Assembly: GCA_045603485.1 (NCBI GenBank)
Contig: JAZUMF010000119.1
Coordinates: forward strand, 1 to 27,055
Length of the DNA stretch: 27,055 nt
Source of the DNA: RGIG5952 sp045603485
GTDB lineage: Bacteria; Verrucomicrobiota; Kiritimatiellia; RFP12; JAAYLN01
Reading direction: 5' to 3'
Numbering within the stretch: the first letter of the stretch is position 1; the number at the start of each line of letters is the position of its first letter. The translations under genes were made by a program, and so were the position numbers. Under the pieces are notes generated by a model. That model searched no databases, was not told where the DNA came from, and saw only the letters and a list, made by a program, of their open reading frames with translations. Shown in pieces: positions 8,032-16,284 of this stretch.

Positions 8032-9780
8032 TTAGGCTTGTGCCGTATCATCTTCTGTCTTGGGGTCAAGCCAGACGCGAAGTTGATTTAGTGTGTCAAA
8101 CTTGTTGCCGGCTGAGGCATAGTCTACAAGACGGCTTTCATCAGAGAGTTTGATGATGCTGCGGAATGCGCCTGGCATTTCGTAGGTTGTGGGCTCCCAT
8201 TTGGCGTCAACGGGGATGGGCATATTGACATTGCCGAGGAATGAATCGCGGCTGTATACGATTGGTCCTTTGACGAAGGCGACATAGTTTGAACCATCGG
8301 GTGCGTGCTCAATATGTGCCGTATAGTCAAGCTCCAGCTCGATTACATCACCGTTTTTCCATTCGCGGTTGAGCTCTGCGTAGGTTGCTGGTGTGACGGC
8401 GACCGCTTCGCCATTGATTCGGCAAATTGTATTTTTGCTCCAGCCAGGAATGCGCAATGCAAGGTTGAAGGTGCGTGGATTATCAAGCGAGAGTGTGAGT
8501 TTTGTTTCTCCGCCGTACGGATACCCGCCAGTAATTTCAACTGTGCCGCCACCTGGAATTTTAATTGAGGCTTGCTCGTAGAGGTTGATGCAAAGGGTGC
8601 CATCGTCATCTGCCATTGCGGCGAAGCGGGCTGCAGTTGTAATGCCTTCAGGGCCTTGTGCCAGACAGCAGTCGTAGTCTCCGTAACCACGGATTTGGTA
8701 CGCGCCTGTTTTGCGCCAGCCTGCACCTGCAAGCGGGGTCGGGTTGCGGTGTGAGTAGCCTGCGCCTTCGGGGGTCATTGAGCCTAGCATTCCGTTGTAG
8801 AGCGCAATTTCAATTAGGTCTGCCATTGAGGCTTCACGGATTTCACGAAGGAGATTTAAGACAAAGCGAATCCATGTTACAGTGACGCAGGTTTCACCGA
8901 GTGCGCCGACATCTTCAAGGCTTGTCTGCTTGAGTTTGCCTTGATTCCAAAATTCACCCATTCCATCACGCAGGCCGCCGACACCTGTGATGAAGATTTC
9001 CTGCTCGAGTGTTTCACGGTAGTGGCGATATGCCGTTTTGAGCAGCTTTTCATCACCTGTTTCGCGGTAGAGCTCAATCATGCCTTCAACGCAGGACATC
9101 ATTTCGTATGCCTTGCCGGTGAGGATTTGGTATGGTGGCAAGCCGCTTTCAATCGCATCAAAAACGGGCTTTGCCCCGTTGGGGTCTTCATAGAGAAACT
9201 TTGCAAAGTCGAGGTAGCGTTTTTCGCCTGTGAGACGATAGATTTTGATTACCGCTCCAAGGATTGACGCCGAGCTTAGGCCTTGGTGTGTGCCGTACTG
9301 GTAGAGTGGCTTGCCGGAGCAGGGTTGAACTTGGCTCATAAGGTGGTCAAGGCTTCTGGCGAGAGCGGTACGAATAGCGGGCGAGTGATTCATTGATTCG
9401 CAATATCGTACGAGTCCTAGCATTGCATATTTGCGATTCCAGATGTCGAGTCCGTCCGGCTGGTCTTTTGCGACGACTGATGATATGCAGCCATCGGCAT
9501 CCTGAGTTGAGAGGAGATCAATGACTGTATTGTCAATGATCGTCTTTAATTCGTCATTTGGATTTGCTTCCCATGCGCGAATTGCAGAGCGTACCGTTTT
9601 GCCCCAGAATTCGCCGCGCCAGTTCCAGCCGTTTTTTTCATCGAGGTGATAACGGTATGCGTCAACGGCGAGCTTGTAGTCGGCTCGCATTAGGCGGTTG
9701 CGCGTTGTGAGATTGATTGCTTCGCCGAGAGTGCCTTTCAGCGAGACGGAGCCAGGGGGAAGATGCTTGAGTGGTTTCAT
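8032..9780 (-). CDS. GH127-family glycosidase (DUF1680)
   Basis: A 582-residue member of glycoside hydrolase family 127 / DUF1680, whose characterised members are beta-L-arabinofuranosidases with a zinc-bound cysteine nucleophile. The metal and catalytic set is visible: E296-T-C298 in 'GETCVTV' and C371-C372 in 'DYDCCLAQG', matching the Glu, Cys and Cys-Cys ligands of HypBA1. The N-terminal two thirds is the alpha/alpha barrel and the C-terminal third ('LRIPGWSKN', 'KGPIVYS') the beta-sandwich domains. There is no signal peptide, so it acts in the cytoplasm on imported sugars. AAGGAT lies just upstream of the ATG. It is the last gene of the operon, 10 bases after serine acetyltransferase, which is a surprising partner. 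The exact sugar is uncertain because DUF1680 is broad. Confidence 0.85.
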   Translation of the reverse strand: MKPLKHLPPGSVSLKGTLGEAINLTTRNRLMRADYKLAVDAYRYHLDEKNGWNWRGEFWGKTVRSAIRAWEANPNDELKTIIDNTVIDLLSTQDADGCISSVVAKDQPDGLDIWNRKYAMLGLVRYCESMNHSPAIRTALARSLDHLMSQVQPCSGKPLYQYGTHQGLSSASILGAVIKIYRLTGEKRYLDFAKFLYEDPNGAKPVFDAIESGLPPYQILTGKAYEMMSCVEGMIELYRETGDEKLLKTAYRHYRETLEQEIFITGVGGLRDGMGEFWNQGKLKQTSLEDVGALGETCVTVTWIRFVLNLLREIREASMADLIEIALYNGMLGSMTPEGAGYSHRNPTPLAGAGWRKTGAYQIRGYGDYDCCLAQGPEGITTAARFAAMADDDGTLCINLYEQASIKIPGGGTVEITGGYPYGGETKLTLSLDNPRTFNLALRIPGWSKNTICRINGEAVAVTPATYAELNREWKNGDVIELELDYTAHIEHAPDGSNYVAFVKGPIVYSRDSFLGNVNMPIPVDAKWEPTTYEMPGAFRSIIKLSDESRLVDYASAGNKFDTLNQLRVWLDPKTEDDTAQA

Positions 9781-9790
9781 GATAGATCCT

Positions 9791-10672
9791 TTATTTAACC
9801 TTTGAGTTTGGTGGAACGGATGATGTGACCCAGACGCTTGCGCCGATTATTGAGCCTTTGCCGATGACGGTCTCTCCACCAAGAACTGTCGCTCCGGCGT
9901 AAATAACGACATCGTCTTCGACATCGGGATGGCGTTTAAGCCCCTTTACGAGTGTTCCATCGGGATTTTTGGCGAATGAGCGGGCGCCAAGCGTCACGCC
10001 TTGATAGAGTTTGACATGGCGGCCGATTGTGCAGGTTTCGCCTATGACTACGCCTGTTCCGTGGTCAATGAAGAAGCCCGGTCCGATTGTTGCGCCGGGG
10101 TGAATGTCGATTCCCGTTTTGGAATGGGCATATTCACTCATAACGCGCGGAATTATCGGTACTCCCGCCTTTTCAAGCTCATGTGCAACACGATGGACTG
10201 TAATGGCAAAAAAGCCGGGATAACTCATTACAATTTCCATCGTTGATTTTGCCGCAGGGTCGCCTTCGTAGGCTGCAAGTAAATCCTCTTCGAGGGTTTT
10301 TCTGACAGCGGTTAGGTTGTCGAGAAGCTTCCCGACTGCCTCCCTGGCCTTTGCCTTGCAGTCACCGCAACAGTTGCATGAGGGCTTGTTGCACTCATAG
10401 TATGAGATGGCACGCGCCGCCTGGTCTGCAAGCTGAAGGGCGGCTTTGGTTATGCGCATCTCGGTTTCAATATGGCTGTTATCGGAATCGTTGATGGGAG
10501 ATGCCTCGTGACAGCCAGGGAAGAGTATGGAGATGAACATCTCCAAGGTATCTATGATAGCCTTTTGTCCTGGTAGGTTTATTGATCTTACCGTATTGCA
10601 GACAGGGCAGTTGACGCACGGCGTGAGTTCCTTCGCAAGGTTGGTAATGCGGCTTTTTATCCAGTCTTCCAT
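9791..10672 (-). CDS. cysE: Serine O-acetyltransferase, long form
   Basis: Makes O-acetylserine from serine and acetyl-CoA, the first step of cysteine synthesis. It has 293 residues. The C-terminal half is a left-handed beta-helix with the catalytic Asp-His pair D189 ('GIDIHPGATIG') and H204 ('FIDHGTGVVIGET'), 15 residues apart as in E. coli CysE, and the conserved H248 in 'KRHPDV'. The N-terminal half is the long helical domain ('LFPG', then 'EGDPAAKSTMEIVMSYPG'). It is unusually rich in cysteine: C19, C22, C25, C54, C94, C99, C101, C102 and C105. Part of this clustering may be normal for the long subfamily, but metal binding or redox sensing is possible. It lies 14 bases after the MetX-MetW gene and 10 before GH127. 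Confidence 0.92.
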   Translation of the reverse strand: MEDWIKSRITNLAKELTPCVNCPVCNTVRSINLPGQKAIIDTLEMFISILFPGCHEASPINDSDNSHIETEMRITKAALQLADQAARAISYYECNKPSCNCCGDCKAKAREAVGKLLDNLTAVRKTLEEDLLAAYEGDPAAKSTMEIVMSYPGFFAITVHRVAHELEKAGVPIIPRVMSEYAHSKTGIDIHPGATIGPGFFIDHGTGVVIGETCTIGRHVKLYQGVTLGARSFAKNPDGTLVKGLKRHPDVEDDVVIYAGATVLGGETVIGKGSIIGASVWVTSSVPPNSKVK

Positions 10673-10686
10673 GGCAGTGTCTTTCG

Positions 10687-12525
10687 TTATGGTTGCTCTT
10701 TACGCTCAATCTTTATGATTACATGCTCGGCGCCGAGATTTGTCTTGCCCATTGAAATTAGGAAGCGTCCAAGCGGAGATGTTGCAGTCGGTACGACTGA
10801 CTTTACGACCATGCCATTGTTTTTGCATAATTCGATAAAGTCGCGGAGAGTAAAGAGGTGAATGTTAGGAGTGTTGTACCATTCCAGAGGAAGGTGGTCG
10901 TCAACCGGCATTCGTCCTCTAAAGAAGAGCTGAGCGCGTGTTGTTATGTATCCGAAATTCGGGAATGTCACAACGAGGCTCTTTGCGATACGAAGACATT
11001 CCTGCAAGACGCGCAAGGGATTACGCATTACCTGCAAGGTTTCGCTTAAGATTACTGTATCAAAGGAGTTGTCGGGGACAAGGTAGAAGTCTTCGGAGTT
11101 GGTTGTTCCGGAGCCAGAGCGCATATCGTCTAAGATGACATTGTTTCCACGCCCCAAAGCTTCAAGTAGCGGCGCGTAGTCAATGTCAATGCCTATGCCG
11201 TTGACTTGTTTTTCTTCGCGTAATCGGCGCAATAGTCTACCTCTGGCGCATCCGATGTCGAGGACGCGTGAGCCGGGCTCAATCATATTGGTGATCGCGG
11301 CATAGGTGTTTTCGTGCGTCGGATTAAGCTCGTCGGCAGGAAGTGTTTTTGGGCGACCGTTGGCAAGGAATGTGTTGATTACCGGGTGAAGCTGGTCGAT
11401 GTGGGTCAAGAATGCATCGTGTCCTGCAGGAGCCTCAAGGTTGAAGAATGAAACAGGCTTGCCAAGTTCAAGTAGGGTTTTAGCCATTGTCTCAGACTGC
11501 TCTGGTGTAAAGAGCCAATCTCCGGAGAGGGAGGCTATAAGCATATTTGCAGTGATGCGTGAAAAAGCCTGCTTCAAAGAAGAGTGGCGCTCAGCAAGGT
11601 CAAACTCATCCATTGCACGGGTAATATGCAGGTAGGAGTTGGCATCAAAGCGGCGGACAAAGGTCTGTGCCTGATGGTCAAGGTAACTTTCAATCTGGAA
11701 TGTGGTTCTGAAGTCCCTACGCGCACGCTCCAGAAATTCTTCTCCTGCGGCAAGCCATTCGGGACGCCGTTCACGGCTGAATTTGTCGGCCATCAGGTCG
11801 GCAGAGAGATAGGTGATATGGGCGATTCGCCTTGCCTGCGCCAGACCCGTATCAGGGGACGAGTCAGAGTCATAGTAGTCGCCCTGTTGCCATGAAGGGT
11901 CGCGGGTAATTGCACGCCTGCCAATAATGTCAAAGGCAAGAGCTTGTGTGCTGAGAGCATGGGACGAGGCTATGACAATCGCATTTTCAAGGCTGTCGGG
12001 ATATTCGACAGCCCAATCCAAAACGAGCATTCCGCCAAAGCTGCCGCCGACGACGGCGAAGATTTTTTCAAAGCCAAGTTGTTTAAGAAGCAGTCGATTT
12101 ACTCGGACTAAATCGTGTATTGTGATTGCGGGGAAGTCAGAGCCGTAGCTTTTTCCCGTTGCTGGGTTTATTGACCTTGGCCCCGTTGTTCCGCGGCAGC
12201 CTCCCAAAATATTGGCGCAAATAGCGCAGTACTTATCGGTGTCAATGCCACGGCCGGAACCGACCATGCCTTCCCACCAGCCATCAGGCTCCTCGGAATC
12301 GGGCCTTATGCCTGCAACATGGGCATCTCCTGTCAACGCATGGCAGATAAATACAATATTGTCTTTCTTCTCGTTAGGGGTGCCGCACATTTCATAGGCG
12401 ACGGTAATCTCAGGAAGAATGCCGCCGCCTTCCAGCCTGAATCCCTCTTTGGGAAGTTCCAATGCCAAGGTTTTTGGTTCGACGACACCAACGGTTTTTC
12501 CTATGTAAACTCGTTTTTTCGCCAT
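10687..12525 (-). CDS. metXW: MetX-MetW fusion: homoserine O-acyltransferase plus MetW
   Basis: Fusion of two methionine-pathway proteins in 612 residues. Residues 1 to about 390 are an alpha/beta-hydrolase homoserine O-acyltransferase with nucleophile S162 ('GGSFGGM'), D336 ('SGDWLFTP') and H369 ('AGHDAFL'). 'LGGCRGTTGPRSINPATG' is the family signature. Residues about 405-612 are MetW, a methyltransferase-like fold with the SAM-loop-like 'VLDIGCARGRLL'; MetW is usually a separate gene next to metX and is needed for full MetX activity in several bacteria. Whether the acyl donor is acetyl- or succinyl-CoA cannot be read safely. The start at 12525 is chosen over a TTG at 12558 because AGAGGG lies just upstream and the TTG would overlap the previous stop. 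No SAM riboswitch was recognised upstream. Confidence 0.9.
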   Translation of the reverse strand: MAKKRVYIGKTVGVVEPKTLALELPKEGFRLEGGGILPEITVAYEMCGTPNEKKDNIVFICHALTGDAHVAGIRPDSEEPDGWWEGMVGSGRGIDTDKYCAICANILGGCRGTTGPRSINPATGKSYGSDFPAITIHDLVRVNRLLLKQLGFEKIFAVVGGSFGGMLVLDWAVEYPDSLENAIVIASSHALSTQALAFDIIGRRAITRDPSWQQGDYYDSDSSPDTGLAQARRIAHITYLSADLMADKFSRERRPEWLAAGEEFLERARRDFRTTFQIESYLDHQAQTFVRRFDANSYLHITRAMDEFDLAERHSSLKQAFSRITANMLIASLSGDWLFTPEQSETMAKTLLELGKPVSFFNLEAPAGHDAFLTHIDQLHPVINTFLANGRPKTLPADELNPTHENTYAAITNMIEPGSRVLDIGCARGRLLRRLREEKQVNGIGIDIDYAPLLEALGRGNNVILDDMRSGSGTTNSEDFYLVPDNSFDTVILSETLQVMRNPLRVLQECLRIAKSLVVTFPNFGYITTRAQLFFRGRMPVDDHLPLEWYNTPNIHLFTLRDFIELCKNNGMVVKSVVPTATSPLGRFLISMGKTNLGAEHVIIKIERKEQP

Positions 12526-12554
12526 ATAAAAATCCCTCTTGATACAAAGCAAAA

Positions 12555-13160
12555 TCAATCCGGTATAAAGAGGATTTGACCTACGCGGATAACATCCCCT
12601 TTAAGCTTATTTGCTTCAATAATCTTCTTCATCGATACGCCGTATGCCTTCGCAATCTCCGAAAGCGTCTGCCCGGCCTCAACCTTGTGTTCATAGCCGC
12701 TAAGCGAGCTTGTGCGGGCTTGTGAAGAAGTCTGTGACGAGGCAGAGCGTTTTTGCATCTCTTTAATCAGATTCTGGACATTGCCGACAATCTCAGAGCG
12801 AAGACGCTCATGTTCGCTTTTGGCAAGAGCAAGCTCGTCGCGAAGAGCTTTGTTTTCAGCGCGAAGAATCTCCAAATCGGCTTGCGAAGCCCATGTGGTA
12901 TTGCGAGTTGTCGCTTCAACGCGCTCCAAACGCAAATCCATCTGCGCCACTTGGGATTCAAGAGATTGCGCCGCGGCACGGGCAGACTGAGCATCTTGCC
13001 TAAGCTGCTGCTGTTCCATCTGCTGACGAAGTACAGCCTCCTGACGGGCGGAGCGACTTCCTCCATAACCGCCGCCTCCGTAAATAGTTTCGCAACCGCA
13101 CATTAAAATTGTCGATATGGTGCCAATTGAAAAAAGAATTGTAAGTTTATCTATCAACAT
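12555..13160 (-). CDS. LysM-domain lipoprotein with coiled coil
   Basis: A probable cell-envelope, peptidoglycan-binding lipoprotein of 201 residues. The start at 13160 follows a near-ideal GGAGGAG six bases upstream; an upstream TTG at 13178 is less likely. The N-terminus is a hydrophobic signal ending in '..ILMCGC', an atypical lipobox (Met at -3, Cys at -2). A glycine-rich linker follows, then a long Gln/Ala/Glu-rich coiled coil (about 40-150), then one C-terminal LysM domain ('HKVEAGQTLSEIAKAYGV', ending 'VGQILFIPD'). It is first in the operon with metXW, cysE and GH127, 29 bases before metXW. The functional link to methionine synthesis is unclear. Confidence 0.8.
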   Translation of the reverse strand: MLIDKLTILFSIGTISTILMCGCETIYGGGGYGGSRSARQEAVLRQQMEQQQLRQDAQSARAAAQSLESQVAQMDLRLERVEATTRNTTWASQADLEILRAENKALRDELALAKSEHERLRSEIVGNVQNLIKEMQKRSASSQTSSQARTSSLSGYEHKVEAGQTLSEIAKAYGVSMKKIIEANKLKGDVIRVGQILFIPD

Positions 13161-13213
13161 AAAGAACTCCTCCCACAAGTATTAAATAAACCGCTTTTCC
13201 AGAAACAAAAGCT

Positions 13214-13242
13214 ACTATATAAAAGCGTAAAAACCAATTTAA
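13214..13242 (-). promoter_or_regulatory. Promoter of lysM-metXW-cysE-GH127 operon
   Basis: On the - strand, TTAAAT (13242-13237), a 17-base spacer and TATAGT (13219-13214) give a plausible sigma-70 promoter about 55 bases before the LysM start codon. The -10 is good and the -35 weak. Confidence 0.4.
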
Positions 13243-13307
13243 TAGTCTATCCCAATGGCACAAAGATGTCAAATTTCTTGACTCTAAAATAATGCGTGAA
13301 AAAATAG

Positions 13308-13338
13308 TTGTTTCTTTTAGAAGATTTTGAGATAATAA
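13308..13338 (+). promoter_or_regulatory. Possible promoter of RRM protein gene
   Basis: GATAAT at 13333-13338 is a good -10. TTGTTT at 13308-13313 is the best -35 but lies 19 bases away. Transcription from here would include the whole structured leader at 13368-13483. Confidence 0.3.
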
Positions 13339-13367
13339 TTTAGATTTCGGTATCGGTTTTTCGATTG

Positions 13368-13483
13368 TCGTGCTTTACGGAGATACGCTACCGCAAAAGG
13401 CATGGTGTACATGCCACGGAAACATACGCTAAGCGCCGCAGTGTTGTTTTCTCAAATATCCATCGCAAGCGCATAGCACGACA
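13368..13483 (+). promoter_or_regulatory. Structured 5' leader of RRM protein gene
   Basis: TGTCGTGCT (13368-13376) and AGCACGACA (13475-13483) are perfect 9-base arms that would close a domain of about 100 bases. Inside lies a perfect hairpin, GGCATG-GTGTA-CATGCC (13399-13415), and two copies of ATACGCTA (13383-13390 and 13424-13431). The closing arm ends 7 bases before the putative ribosome site GAGGG (13491-13495). It is compatible with autoregulation or cold control of the RNA-binding protein; the family is not one I recognise. Confidence 0.45.
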
Positions 13484-13507
13484 TGACAAAGAGGGCAAAA
13501 GCAAGAC

Positions 13508-13888
13508 ATGGATATCTATGTCGGCAATCTAGCGTACAAGACCACCGATGATAGTCTTCGTTCGCTATTCGCACAATATGGCGAGGTTACTTCAGCTCGC
13601 GTAGTAACTGACCGCATTTCAGGACGCTCAAAGGGCTTTGGCTTTGTTGAGATGCCCGATGAGGCTTCAGCTCAGGCCGCAATTGATGCAATCAATGGCA
13701 ATGATTTTGAAGGTCGTCCCCTTCGTGTAAACAAGTCCCAGCCCAAGCCTCGCGAAGAGCGTCCCCGTGGCGGCTTCCGCCGTCGTGAAGGCGGCAATCG
13801 CGACCGTGGCGGCTTCAACCGTGAAGGCGGTAACCGCGATCGTGGCGGCTTCCGTGCTCCCAAACGCGACGATGGAGACCGCTGGTAG
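13508..13888 (+). CDS. RRM RNA-binding protein with RGG tail
   Basis: A small single-stranded RNA-binding protein of 126 residues. One RNA recognition motif fills residues 1 to about 80, with RNP2 'IYVGNL' (3-8) and RNP1 'KGFGFVEM' (42-49). The tail (about 85-126) is Arg/Gly-rich with repeated 'GGNRDRGGF'. Bacterial RRM/RGG proteins of this size are abundant in cyanobacteria and in PVC and Bacteroidota genomes and are often cold-induced RNA chaperones; that role is inferred here. The ribosome site is a somewhat distant GAGGG. The gene has its own leader and a strong terminator, so it is a single-gene unit. Confidence 0.92.
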   Translation: MDIYVGNLAYKTTDDSLRSLFAQYGEVTSARVVTDRISGRSKGFGFVEMPDEASAQAAIDAINGNDFEGRPLRVNKSQPKPREERPRGGFRRREGGNRDRGGFNREGGNRDRGGFRAPKRDDGDRW

Positions 13889-13905
13889 TCAGCGATTCTC
13901 CACAG

Positions 13906-13948
13906 GACAGCTGCTTTAGCGGCTGTCTTTTCTTTTTCTTTTTTTTGT
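13906..13948 (+). terminator. Terminator of RRM protein gene
   Basis: GACAGCTGC (13906-13914), loop TTTA, GCGGCTGTC (13919-13927; one G-U pair), then a long T-rich run to about 13948. Confidence 0.85.
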
Positions 13949-14006
13949 TAGTTTGTTCCGCTAAATGCGGTTTTGTTTCATAAAGTCTAGAAAGGATAGA
14001 CAAGAT

Positions 14007-15233
14007 ATGGCGTGCGCCAAAAAAGTCAAAAAGGTAAAGAAGGTTGGTATTCTTACAGCAGGTGGTCTCGCTCCTTGCTTGAGCTCCGCTATCGGATGCC
14101 TCATCCATGAATACACCAAGGCAGACCCCTCAATTAAGATTATCTGCTATGTTAACGGTTATGCAGGTCTTCTCAAGGGCGAATCAATCACGGTAGACAA
14201 GAAGGTTCGCGATCACGCTCTTGATCTTTTGAAATTCGGTGGCAGTGCAATCGGCAACTCTCGTGTCAAGCTCACCAATGTCAAGGACTGCGTCAAGCGC
14301 GGTCTTGTCAAGGAAGGCGAGGATCCTCAGAAGGTTGCCGCCGACCAGCTCGTCAAGGACGGGGTTGATGTTCTTCACACCATCGGCGGTGATGATACCA
14401 ACACTGCAGCTGCAGACCTCGCGGCATTCTTGAAGACCAACAACTACGACCTCACCGTCGTCGGTCTTCCAAAGACAATTGACAACGATGTCTATCCAAT
14501 TCGCCAGTCTCTCGGTGCGTGGACTGCAGCTGAAAACGGTGCTGCATATTTCGCCAATGTTGTCTCCGAGCACAGCGCAAATCCCCGTATGCTCATCGTT
14601 CACGAGGTTATGGGTCGTAACTGCGGCTGGCTCACCGGAGCTACGGCAATTGCCTACCGCCGCCTCCTTGCCAAGATGCCATTCGTTCCTGGTCTTGGCT
14701 TGACGATGGAGAAGCGCGATGTTCATGCCGTCTATGTTCCCGAGATGGCATTTAATGCTAAGAAAGAGGCCGCTCGTCTTCGCAAGATTATGGATCGTGA
14801 AGGCAATGTCAACATCTTCGTATCAGAAGGTGCTTGCGTTCCTACTATCATCAAGGAGATGGAAGCTCGCGGCGAAGAAGTTCCTCGTGACGCCTTTGGC
14901 CATCCAAAACTCGACAAGGTTAATGTCGGTGCATGGTTCGCCAAGCAGTTCAGCGAAATGCTCGGCGCAGAAAAGACCCTCGTTCAGAAGAGCGGTTACT
15001 ACAGCCGCGCGGCTGCTCCTATTGCCAAGGATATCGCTCTTATCAAGAAGTGCGCTGCCAAGGCGGTCAAGTGCGCTATCGCTCGCGAGGGCGGCGTAAT
15101 TGGCGAGGATGAGAATCGCAATGGCGTCTTGCGCGCTTGCGAATTCGAGCGCATCAAGGGCGGCAAGCCATTTGATGTCAAGGCTCCCGAGTTCGTAGCT
15201 CTTCTCAAGGCAATCGGTCAGATTTCCAAGTAA
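14007..15233 (+). CDS. pfp: PPi-dependent 6-phosphofructokinase
   Basis: Phosphorylates fructose 6-phosphate in glycolysis, probably with pyrophosphate and reversibly. It has 408 residues. Glycine-rich 'GILTAGGLAP' (14-23) starts the fold. 'GGDDTN' (127-132) has Asp where ATP enzymes have Gly (GGDG), and 'PKTIDND' (155-161) has the Lys that, together with that Asp, marks PPi enzymes. 'EVMGRNCGW' (199-207) binds the sugar phosphate. The start at 14007 is chosen because AAAGGA (13991-13996) precedes it and the protein then begins with a Lys-rich segment before the fold. It follows the RRM gene's terminator by about 60 bases. A PPi-type enzyme fits an energy-thrifty fermenter. Confidence 0.92.
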   Translation: MACAKKVKKVKKVGILTAGGLAPCLSSAIGCLIHEYTKADPSIKIICYVNGYAGLLKGESITVDKKVRDHALDLLKFGGSAIGNSRVKLTNVKDCVKRGLVKEGEDPQKVAADQLVKDGVDVLHTIGGDDTNTAAADLAAFLKTNNYDLTVVGLPKTIDNDVYPIRQSLGAWTAAENGAAYFANVVSEHSANPRMLIVHEVMGRNCGWLTGATAIAYRRLLAKMPFVPGLGLTMEKRDVHAVYVPEMAFNAKKEAARLRKIMDREGNVNIFVSEGACVPTIIKEMEARGEEVPRDAFGHPKLDKVNVGAWFAKQFSEMLGAEKTLVQKSGYYSRAAAPIAKDIALIKKCAAKAVKCAIAREGGVIGEDENRNGVLRACEFERIKGGKPFDVKAPEFVALLKAIGQISK

Positions 15234-15254
15234 TCTCTTGACCTATATAACGGA

Positions 15255-15286
15255 AAAGGCGGCGCCAATAGGCCCTCCCTTTTTTT
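15255..15286 (+). terminator. Probable terminator of phosphofructokinase gene
   Basis: An imperfect GC-rich stem around GCC-AATA-GGC (15264-15273), with outer G/C pairs and mismatches, is followed by seven Ts (15280-15286). The stem is weak but the position is right, just after the stop at 15233. Confidence 0.4.
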
Positions 15287-15406
15287 ATGAGAATATCAAA
15301 GCAAGAGGGAATTTTATCCCTAATTTGGAGTTTAACAGCAGGGCAGTATGGCAGTTGCCAAGCTTTGCGAGTTTTGACCAAGTCTGTTGCCATTATTTAC
15401 AAAATC

Positions 15407-16132
15407 CTAGGGTACAGCCTTAATCACAGAATCTACCCAATCCTCTGGCGGAATCCGTGCGGCAGGGTGGGGTGCCCATATAAGCCGCTTGCCACGCCAG
15501 GAGTGGATGTCAACAACAGATTTGCCTTGTTTTACAGTTCGCTTCGGGTTTGATAGGTCAAGTTCCATATCGCCATTTAGCACTTGGAGGGTGTCTGTGC
15601 CGCAGACGATGATTACATCGGGGTCGTATAGGTCAATTTGCTTGAAGAGGATATCCTTCCAGTCACCGGCGACCTTTTTGAGCCAGGCTGTCGAAGTTGT
15701 GGTTTGCCCGGGCATTTTGCCGATATTGCAGTAGGCGACGCGTCGGAGCGCACTTTCGTACATTTCGGGCTTGTCCGTGATCCATGGCAGTTTTGAATAT
15801 GAATCCATGCCGTTTAGAATCGCATAGCTTGCGTAGGTTACATTGCGAAGTGCCGCATTTGCATTCACGCTCTCAGCAAGCGTCTTTTCTGGTGCGACAT
15901 CCTTGAACATCGTCCAGCCACCGCCCTGCGGTTTTCCGTCGGCATCGAAGTCATCGTATGGCTCCTTCAAAATCCACATGACCTTCGGACTTGTAGAAAG
16001 ATAACCCTCCGCATCCACTACGCCATCATAGATTGGCTCAACCTTCTTTGGGTCATGGCCAAGTTCAATCGCGCGTGCTTGAATTTGCGCATGCAATGCG
16101 GTCTGCGCCGCTAGAAGTGCTATTGTTGTCAT
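15407..16132 (-). CDS. Hypothetical protein with UDG-like features
   Basis: A 241-residue soluble protein. Features recall the uracil-DNA glycosylase fold: 'VMWILKEPYDDF' (51-62) after a beta strand, 'NIGKMPG' (136-142), a central strand 'DPDVIIVCGTDTLQVL' (170-185), and a late 'IWAPHPAARI' (218-227) where UDGs have an HPS-like loop. I recall similar proteins in gut Bacteroidota annotated as hypothetical or UDG-like. The catalytic residues of classical UDGs are not obvious, so enzyme activity is unproven. No clear ribosome site precedes the ATG. It is a lone gene converging on phosphofructokinase. Confidence 0.65.
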   Translation of the reverse strand: MTTIALLAAQTALHAQIQARAIELGHDPKKVEPIYDGVVDAEGYLSTSPKVMWILKEPYDDFDADGKPQGGGWTMFKDVAPEKTLAESVNANAALRNVTYASYAILNGMDSYSKLPWITDKPEMYESALRRVAYCNIGKMPGQTTTSTAWLKKVAGDWKDILFKQIDLYDPDVIIVCGTDTLQVLNGDMELDLSNPKRTVKQGKSVVDIHSWRGKRLIWAPHPAARIPPEDWVDSVIKAVP

Positions 16133-16284
16133 TTTTTATTTCAATTTTTTCCGGTGATGTTGTTGGAGACTCTTTTATTAAAGTATCCGCTCTTCCCGCA
16201 AATAGACCTCTTCAGGCTTGGCATTCTTTGAGAACGGCCAACGCCCGAGATGTCGCCTTTTATTCGGCGTAGAGGAAGTGCATC

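Noticed and set aside
13161..13300. Possible SAM riboswitch before the metXW operon
   Set aside because: The leader on the - strand is short and AT-rich and none of the conserved SAM-I segments is present.
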